In this document: in pieces, positions 59,040-64,000 of the stretch
Layout of the letters: every line of letters begins with the position of its first letter
Position numbering within the stretch: the stretch's first letter is position 1
From: Micromonospora sp. DSM 45708
Lineage (GTDB): Bacteria > Actinomycetota > Actinomycetes > Mycobacteriales > Micromonosporaceae
Direction: 5' to 3'
Length of the DNA stretch: 64,000 bases
Assembly (NCBI RefSeq): GCF_039566955.1
Contig: NZ_CP154796.1
Coordinates: forward strand, 4,712,001 to 4,776,000
Notes under the pieces: model-generated
Told to the model about the DNA's origin: nothing
Seen by the model: the letters and a program-made list of their open reading frames with translations, nothing else
Databases searched by the model: none
Program-made: the position numbers and the translations under genes

Positions 59040-59480
59040 ATGTCCGTCGAGTTCCACCTGGCCGGCTTCGCCGAGCTGGACGCCCGCACCTTCCACGACC
59101 TGCTCCGGCTGCGCGTCGACGTGTTCGTCGTGGAGCAGGCCTGCGCGTACCCGGAGCTGGACGGTCGGGACGTCGAGCCCGGCACGCGCCATCTCTGGCT
59201 GACCCGCGACGGGGCCGTCGTGGCGTACCTGCGGATCCTGGCCGACCCCGACGGCGTGGCACGGATCGGCAGGGTGGCGGTGGCGCCGGCGGCCCGCGGC
59301 GCGGGCCTGGCCGGCGCGCTGCTGACCGAGGCGCTGGCCGCGGTGGGCGACCGACCGTGCGTGCTGGAGGCGCAGACGCACCTGGTGGCCTTCTACGCCG
59401 GACACGGCTTCACGGTGAGCGGGCCCGGCTACGTCGAGGACGGCATCCCGCACACGCCGATGCGCCGGAATCCAAACTAA
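59040..59480 (+). CDS. ElaA-type GNAT acetyltransferase
   Basis: 146 residues. ElaA markers: FHDLLRLRVDVFVVEQACAYPELDGRDVEP at the N-terminus (here broken by its typical LRxxVFVVEQxCxYPExDGxD spacing), RIGRVAVAPAARGAGLAGALL as the CoA loop, and FYAGHGFTVSGPGYVEDGIPHTPM at the end. Complete; substrate unknown. Leaderless start is likely. Confidence 0.92.
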   Translation: MSVEFHLAGFAELDARTFHDLLRLRVDVFVVEQACAYPELDGRDVEPGTRHLWLTRDGAVVAYLRILADPDGVARIGRVAVAPAARGAGLAGALLTEALAAVGDRPCVLEAQTHLVAFYAGHGFTVSGPGYVEDGIPHTPMRRNPN

Positions 59481-59509
59481 TTGACGCCTGTCGCTTTCTG
59501 TGGCAGCGT
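59481..59509 (+). promoter_or_regulatory. Possible promoter of the LPMO gene (TTGACG, 17 bp, CAGCGT)
   Basis: TTGACG at 59481-59486 and CAGCGT at 59504-59509 with a 17-bp spacer, directly after the previous stop. Confidence 0.4.
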
Positions 59510-59527
59510 GCGGGCGGAGCCGCCACG

Positions 59528-59546
59528 CGGGAGAGGGCAACTCCCG
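59528..59546. promoter_or_regulatory. Dyad CGGGAG-N7-CTCCCG in the LPMO leader
   Basis: 6-bp arms with a 7-nt centre. It recalls the half-sites of the CebR box (GGGAGC) but with wrong spacing, so it is not called a CebR site. Confidence 0.35.
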
Positions 59547-59591
59547 ACAGTCCGGGCGTCGTGCACCGACACCCCACCCCGGAGGCTTCCC

Positions 59592-60707
59592 ATGTCCACT
59601 CCGTACCGTCGCCGCATACCGCTCGGCGCGGCGATCCTCGGCGTCTGCGCGGTCGTCGCGGCGCTGCTCACCACCGCGTTCTCCGGCCCGGCCTCGGCGC
59701 ACGGGTCCGTGGTCGACCCGGCCTCGCGCAACTACGGCTGCTGGCAGCGCTGGGGCAGCGACTTCCAGAACCCGGCGATGGCCACCCAGGACCCGATGTG
59801 CTGGCAGGCCTGGCAGGCCGACCCGGCCGCCATGTGGAACTGGAACGGCCTGTTCCGCGAGGGCGTCGCCGGCAACCACCAGGGCGCCATCCCGGACGGC
59901 CAGCTGTGCAGCGGCGGGCGCACCTCCAGCGGCCGTTACAACGCGCTCGACACGGTCGGCGCCTGGAAGACCACGCCGATCTCCAACAACTTCCGGATCA
60001 AGCTGTACGACCAGGCCAGCCACGGCGCCGACTACATCCGGGTGTACGTGACCAAGCAGGGCTTCAACGCGCTGACCACGCCGCTGCGCTGGAGTGACCT
60101 GGAGCAGGTCGGCCAGATCGGCAACACCCCGGCCAGCCAGTGGACGCCCGAGTCGACAGGCGTGTCGATCCAGGTGCCGGCGAACGCGCCGGGCCGCACC
60201 GGCCGGCACATCGTCTACACCATCTGGCAGGCCAGCCACCTGGACCAGTCCTACTACCTGTGCAGCGACGTCGACTTCGGTGGCGGCGGCCCGTCGCCGA
60301 CCGCGTCCCCCACCACCTCGCCCACGGCGTCCCCGACCACGTCGCCGACCGCCAACCCGACCCCGACGTCCACCCCGCCGTCGACGCCGAACCCGGCCGG
60401 GGGCTGCACCGCGACCTACCAGATCACCGGTCAGTGGGGCGGCGGCTTCCAGGCCGAGGTGAAGGTCACCAACGGCAGCGGTTCACCGATCCGCGGCTGG
60501 TCGGTGAGCTGGAACTACCAGAACGGCCAACAGGTCACCTCGGCGTGGAACGCCACGGTCACCACGAGCGGAACGCTCGTCACCGCACGCAACGTGGCCT
60601 ACAACGGCGCGCTCGCGGCCGGGGCCAGCACCTCGTTCGGCTTCACCGGCTCGGCGAGCGGAACCAACCCGGTGCCCGGGATCCTCTCCTGCACCACGAC
60701 CGCCTGA
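59592..60707 (+). CDS. Secreted AA10 lytic polysaccharide monooxygenase with CBM2
   Basis: 371 residues. Signal peptide with RRR and cleavage at GPASA, exposing His37 (HGSVVDPASRNYGCW) as the copper-brace histidine. AA10 domain about 37-235 with second-brace region IVYTIWQASHLDQSYYLCSDVDF. A Thr/Pro/Ser linker then a cellulose-binding CBM2 (about 272-371, CTATYQITGQWGGGFQAEVKVTNG). Oxidatively breaks cellulose or chitin chains, aiding the GH9 cellulase 48 kb away. ATG 59592 follows GGAGG. Confidence 0.95.
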   Translation: MSTPYRRRIPLGAAILGVCAVVAALLTTAFSGPASAHGSVVDPASRNYGCWQRWGSDFQNPAMATQDPMCWQAWQADPAAMWNWNGLFREGVAGNHQGAIPDGQLCSGGRTSSGRYNALDTVGAWKTTPISNNFRIKLYDQASHGADYIRVYVTKQGFNALTTPLRWSDLEQVGQIGNTPASQWTPESTGVSIQVPANAPGRTGRHIVYTIWQASHLDQSYYLCSDVDFGGGGPSPTASPTTSPTASPTTSPTANPTPTSTPPSTPNPAGGCTATYQITGQWGGGFQAEVKVTNGSGSPIRGWSVSWNYQNGQQVTSAWNATVTTSGTLVTARNVAYNGALAAGASTSFGFTGSASGTNPVPGILSCTTTA

Positions 60708-60728
60708 CCCACCCGCCCCGCCGCGGGT

Positions 60729-60775
60729 AAGGCGGGGCCCCCTGTCAACAACAGTTGTTGACAGGGGGCCCGCCT
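60729..60775. terminator. Bidirectional terminator between LPMO and hemQ
   Basis: About 22-bp arms with one bulged G, centre CAG, containing GTCAACAA/TTGTTGAC. It ends in TTT on the plus strand and AA before the left arm on the other, in the gap between convergent genes. Confidence 0.85.
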
Positions 60776-60776
60776 T

Positions 60777-61478
60777 TCACACCAGGCAGGTGACGATGTC
60801 GGCGATGGAACGGCGGCGGCCGGTGTAGAACGGGATCTCCTCACGGACGTGCCGCCGGGCCCGGGACGCCCGCAGGTCGCGCATCAGGTCGACGATGCGG
60901 TGCAGCTCGTCGGCCTCGAACGCCAGCATCCACTCGTAGTCGCCGAGCGCGAACGAGGCGACCGTGTTGGCCCGTACGTCCGGATAGCCGCGGGCCATCT
61001 TCCCGTGCTCGGCCAGCAGCTCCCGCCGCTCCCCCTCGGGCAGCAGGTACCACTCGTACGAGCGGACGAACGGGTAGACGCAGAGGTAGGCGCGCGGCTC
61101 TTCGTCGGCCAGGAACGCCGGGATGTGGCTGCGGTTGAACTCCGCCGGCCGGTGCAGCGCCATCTGCGACCAGACCGGGGTGAGCGCCCGACCCAGCGTG
61201 GTGCGGCGGAACCGCAGGTACGCGTCCTGGAGCGCGTCGCTCGACGACGAGTGCCACCAGATCATCAGGTCGGCGTCGGCGCGCAGCCCGGCCACGTCGT
61301 ACGTGCCCCGGATGGTCACGTCCTTGCCGGCCAGCTCCGCGAAGAGCGACTCGACCTCGTCGACGACGTTCTCCCGCAGCGACGGCAGCGGGCTCGACGC
61401 CCGGTACACCGACCACATGGTGTAGCGGATGGTCTCGTTCAGCTCCCGCAGCCGGGCCGCGTTGGTCTGCTCGGTCAT
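60777..61478 (-). CDS. hemQ: Coproheme decarboxylase (HemQ/ChdC, chlorite dismutase fold)
   Basis: 233 residues. Last step of the coproporphyrin-dependent haem pathway: two decarboxylations of coproheme to haem b with peroxide. Markers: [63 protein letters not shown] (catalytic Tyr and the coproheme His region) and [15 protein letters not shown] 61478 overlaps the hemY stop (ATGA). Coupled to hemY and hemE. Confidence 0.95.
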   Translation of the reverse strand: MTEQTNAARLRELNETIRYTMWSVYRASSPLPSLRENVVDEVESLFAELAGKDVTIRGTYDVAGLRADADLMIWWHSSSSDALQDAYLRFRRTTLGRALTPVWSQMALHRPAEFNRSHIPAFLADEEPRAYLCVYPFVRSYEWYLLPEGERRELLAEHGKMARGYPDVRANTVASFALGDYEWMLAFEADELHRIVDLMRDLRASRARRHVREEIPFYTGRRRSIADIVTCLV

Positions 61479-62884
61479 GTCGCCGATCCTCCCAGTGCCG
61501 TGATGATCTCTTCGGCCGCCGTCTCGCCGGAGCGGACGCAGACCGGAATGCCGACCCCGTCGTAGGCCGCCCCGGCCAGCGCCAGCGTCGGGTGCGCGGC
61601 GCGCAGCGCCGCCCGTGCCCCGGCCACCCGGCCGGTGTGCCCCGGCGGGTACTGCGGCAGCGCGCCGCCCCACCGCTGCACGTGCCGGGCCACCGGGTCG
61701 GGCAGCGTGGTGCCCAGCGCCGCCGACAGCTCCCGGCGCACGGTGGCGGCCAGGTCGTCGTCGGTGAGCTGGAGCGACGTCTCGTCGCCGTACCGGCCGA
61801 CCGAGGCGCGGACCAGCGCCGACCCGTCGGGCCGGCGCAGGTGCCCCCACTTGGTGGTGAAGAACGTGGCCGCCTTGATCAGCAGGCCCTCGCCGGCCGG
61901 CACCAGGAACCCGGACAGCTCCGGCAGCTCCGGCGCGGGCAGCGCGAGCGTGACCAGCGCGACGCTGGCGTAGTCGAGCGCGCCGACCGGGCCCGCCACC
62001 TCGGGCGCCTCGCCGGCCAGCAGCCGGGCCGCCGGCCGGGCCGGCACCGCGAGCAGCACCGCGTCGGCCTCGACGAACTCCGGCTCCCGGGTGGGGCCGA
62101 CGGTGAGCCGCCAGCCGTCCGGCGCGCGGCGCAGTTCCCGCACCGCCGCGTCCCGGCGGATCGTCGCCCCGCTGGCCCGCGCCGCCGCCTCGACGAGCGT
62201 GCTCAGCCCGCCGGCCAGGGTGCCGAAGACCGGTGCGCCGGGCGCGCGCGGCGCGGCGGCCTGCGCGGCGCGTACCGCACCGACGAGTGTGTGCTCCCGA
62301 CGGGCCGCGCGGGCCAGCGCCGGCATGGTGGTGACCAGGGAGAGGTCGTCGGCGCGGCCGGCGTACACGCCGCCGAGCATCGGGTCGACCAGCCGGTCCA
62401 CCACGGCGTCGCCGAGCCGCTCCCGGACCAGCCGGCCGACCGCGAGGTCCTCGCCGGGGGCCAGCAGCGGGCGGCCCGCGTCCCGGTCGGCGTCCGCCGC
62501 CGGCCGCGCCACCGCCGCCACCTTCGCCAGATCCCCGGGTACGCCGACGAGCGTGCCGCCCGGCACCGGGCGCAGCCCGCCGTCGACAAGCAGGGCGGCC
62601 TGCCCGACGGTCGGGTGCACGAGCTGCGCGGCCAGGTCGAGGCGGCGCGCGAGGGTCACCGCGGCCGACTCCCCGCCGGCCGGGTCGCGCATCAGGAACG
62701 ACTCGGCCCCGAACTCGACCGGCCCGCCGGCCAGCTCACCGGTGCGCAGCTTGCCGCCGAGCCGGCCGGACTGCTCGTACACGGTGATCTCGGTGCCGGC
62801 GGGGGCACGGTCGCGCAACCGGACGGCGGCGGCCAGCCCGGTGATCCCGCCACCGACGATCGCCACCCGCCACGGCCGCGCCAC
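61475..62884 (-). CDS. hemY: Coproporphyrinogen III oxidase, HemY/CgoX (FAD)
   Basis: 469 residues. N-terminal dinucleotide fold [22 protein letters not shown] and [17 protein letters not shown] enzyme of the HemG/PPOX family. In actinobacteria it oxidises coproporphyrinogen III to coproporphyrin III. Other signatures: [27 protein letters not shown], and C-terminal [27 protein letters not shown] 62884 start, with GGGGGAG close upstream. Follows hemE after 8 bp. Confidence 0.94.
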   Translation of the reverse strand: MARPWRVAIVGGGITGLAAAVRLRDRAPAGTEITVYEQSGRLGGKLRTGELAGGPVEFGAESFLMRDPAGGESAAVTLARRLDLAAQLVHPTVGQAALLVDGGLRPVPGGTLVGVPGDLAKVAAVARPAADADRDAGRPLLAPGEDLAVGRLVRERLGDAVVDRLVDPMLGGVYAGRADDLSLVTTMPALARAARREHTLVGAVRAAQAAAPRAPGAPVFGTLAGGLSTLVEAAARASGATIRRDAAVRELRRAPDGWRLTVGPTREPEFVEADAVLLAVPARPAARLLAGEAPEVAGPVGALDYASVALVTLALPAPELPELSGFLVPAGEGLLIKAATFFTTKWGHLRRPDGSALVRASVGRYGDETSLQLTDDDLAATVRRELSAALGTTLPDPVARHVQRWGGALPQYPPGHTGRVAGARAALRAAHPTLALAGAAYDGVGIPVCVRSGETAAEEIITALGGSAT

Positions 62885-62892
62885 GGCTCCCC

Positions 62893-63984
62893 CTAGCGGG
62901 CCGGTCGCGCGGACAGCTCGTGCACCAGCGCGACCACCCGGGTCAGCACGTCGGGGTCGGTCTCCGGCAGGACGCCGTGACCGAGGTTGAACACGTGGCC
63001 GGGCGCGGCGCGGCCCTGCTCGACGATGCGCCGCACCTCGGCCTCGACCACCGGCCAGGGCGCGAGCAGCACGGCCGGGTCGAGGTTGCCCTGCACCGCC
63101 TTGTCCGGGCCGATCCGGCCGGTGGCGACGTCCAGCGGCGTACGCCAGTCGACGCCGACCACGTCGGCGCCGGCCTCGCCCATCGCGGTGAGCAGCTCGC
63201 CGGTGCCGACCCCGAAGTGGATGCGCGGCACGCCGACGCTCGCCAACCCACCGAGCACGGACGCCGAGTGGGGCAGCACGAAGCGGCGGTAGTCGGCCTC
63301 GGAGAGCGCACCGGCCCACGAGTCGAAGAGCTGCACCGCGGAGACGCCCGCCTCGATCTGCACCCGCAGGAACGACAGCGTCACCTCGGCCAGCCGCGCG
63401 CAGAGCGCGTGCCACAGGTCGGGGTCGCCGTACATCAGCGCCTTGGTCTTCGCGTGGGTCCGCGACGGACCGCCCTCGACCAGGTAGCTGGCCAGCGTGA
63501 ACGGCGCGCCGGCGAAGCCGATCAGCGGGGTGTCGCCCAGCTCGGCGACGAGCAGCCGGACCGCCTCGTCCACGTAGGACACCTCGTCGCGGCCGATCGG
63601 GGCGATCCGCTCCACGTCGGCGGCGGTGCGCACCGGCTCGGCCACCACCGGCCCGGTTCCGGGCACGATGTCCAGGTCGATCCCGGCCGCGGCCACCGGC
63701 ACCACGATGTCGCTGAACAGGATCGCCGCGTCCACCCCGTGCCGACGGACCGGCTGGAGGGTGATCTCGGTGACCAGCTCGGGGCGGCGGCACGACTCCA
63801 GCATCGGCACGCTGGCCCGGATCTCGCGGTACTCCGGCAGGGACCGGCCGGCCTGGCGCATGAACCAGACCGGGGTGTGCGGGACCGGCTCGCGCCGGCA
63901 GGCGCGCACGAACGGCGAGTCGGCCGGCCCGCCGCGGCGGGGTTCTCCGTCTCGGGCGGCAGTGCCCGTGGTGTCGGTGGTCAT
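62893..63984 (-). CDS. hemE: Uroporphyrinogen III decarboxylase
   Basis: 363 residues. Removes four carboxyls of uroporphyrinogen III to give coproporphyrinogen III. Signatures: [20 protein letters not shown] with the substrate-binding arginines, [11 protein letters not shown] (catalytic Asp), [16 protein letters not shown] and [19 protein letters not shown] 63984; its promoter is largely outside the window (16 bp remain). First visible gene of the hemE-hemY-hemQ operon. Confidence 0.96.
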   Translation of the reverse strand: MTTDTTGTAARDGEPRRGGPADSPFVRACRREPVPHTPVWFMRQAGRSLPEYREIRASVPMLESCRRPELVTEITLQPVRRHGVDAAILFSDIVVPVAAAGIDLDIVPGTGPVVAEPVRTAADVERIAPIGRDEVSYVDEAVRLLVAELGDTPLIGFAGAPFTLASYLVEGGPSRTHAKTKALMYGDPDLWHALCARLAEVTLSFLRVQIEAGVSAVQLFDSWAGALSEADYRRFVLPHSASVLGGLASVGVPRIHFGVGTGELLTAMGEAGADVVGVDWRTPLDVATGRIGPDKAVQGNLDPAVLLAPWPVVEAEVRRIVEQGRAAPGHVFNLGHGVLPETDPDVLTRVVALVHELSARPAR

Positions 63985-64000
63985 CGCGGCAATCGTGCCA

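Noticed and set aside
59528..59546. CebR operator upstream of the LPMO
   Set aside because: The arms match half-sites but the 7-nt centre breaks the 14-bp CebR palindrome.

Overview
The window is high-GC DNA (dense GTG starts, ATGA and TGATG overlaps, almost no intergenic AT) from an actinobacterium. Gene content fits a soil or plant-associated member of the Micromonosporaceae, most like Micromonospora: secreted cellulases and xylanases with CBM2/CBM13 modules, a cellobiose regulon, a DUF5753/DUF397 pair, coproporphyrin-dependent haem genes and FtsX-type ABC exporters. The genus is inferred from gene content and style, not from a marker gene. I saw no rRNA, tRNA, CRISPR array, insertion sequence or prophage.

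Layout. 1-2 kb: two-component system, response regulator cut by the window edge. 2-5.9 kb: biotin genes, bioF-bioD divergent from bioB-bsaP-GNAT. 5.9-13.5 kb: plant-polysaccharide block with a secreted GH10/CBM13/GH62 xylanase-arabinofuranosidase, a secreted GH9/CBM3/Fn3/CBM2 cellulase and a divergent aldehyde dehydrogenase. 13.4-15.5 kb: three tiny overlapping ORFs divergent from an XRE-DUF5753 regulator plus DUF397 protein. 15.8-17.7 kb: two ACT-domain proteins. 17.9-20.1 kb: APH-like kinase and acyl-CoA dehydrogenase. 20.3-26.3 kb: cellobiose regulon (cebR-like, GH1 beta-glucosidase, cebG, cebF, cebE) with two CebR-type operators around a sigma-A-like promoter; a third copy of the operator sits upstream of the GH9 cellulase. 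26.4-29.5 kb: a 39-residue Cys-rich protein coupled to a RibD-type reductase, and two membrane proteins. 29.7-37 kb: a DNA end-processing operon, herA-like, sbcD (mre11-like), sbcC (rad50-like) and a nurA-like gene, followed by a spermidine-synthase-like gene. 37-39.5 kb: ECF sigma, zinc anti-sigma and a secreted lipoprotein. 39.6-48.3 kb: an HhH-GPD glycosylase, a LigC-type ligase, lipoprotein hydrolase, YncE-like propeller, PucR-type regulator, K+ channel and acetyltransferases. 48.4-56.1 kb: a four-gene ABC exporter operon. 56.3-60.7 kb: LigD polymerase domain protein, msrB, small zinc proteins, ElaA-type GNAT and an AA10 lytic polysaccharide monooxygenase. 60.8-64 kb: hemE-hemY-hemQ.

The strongest system-level signal is the herA-sbcD-sbcC-nurA operon, a bacterial counterpart of the archaeal HerA-NurA-Mre11-Rad50 cluster, with two copies and a partial third of a 59-bp repeat between sbcC and nurA. 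Also notable are three copies of a long palindrome carrying the core ACGGAAAG in intergenic gaps, a motif shared by the two glycosidase promoters, and a run of genes whose -10 hexamer (TANNNT) lies 6-7 nt upstream of the start codon, implying leaderless mRNAs.
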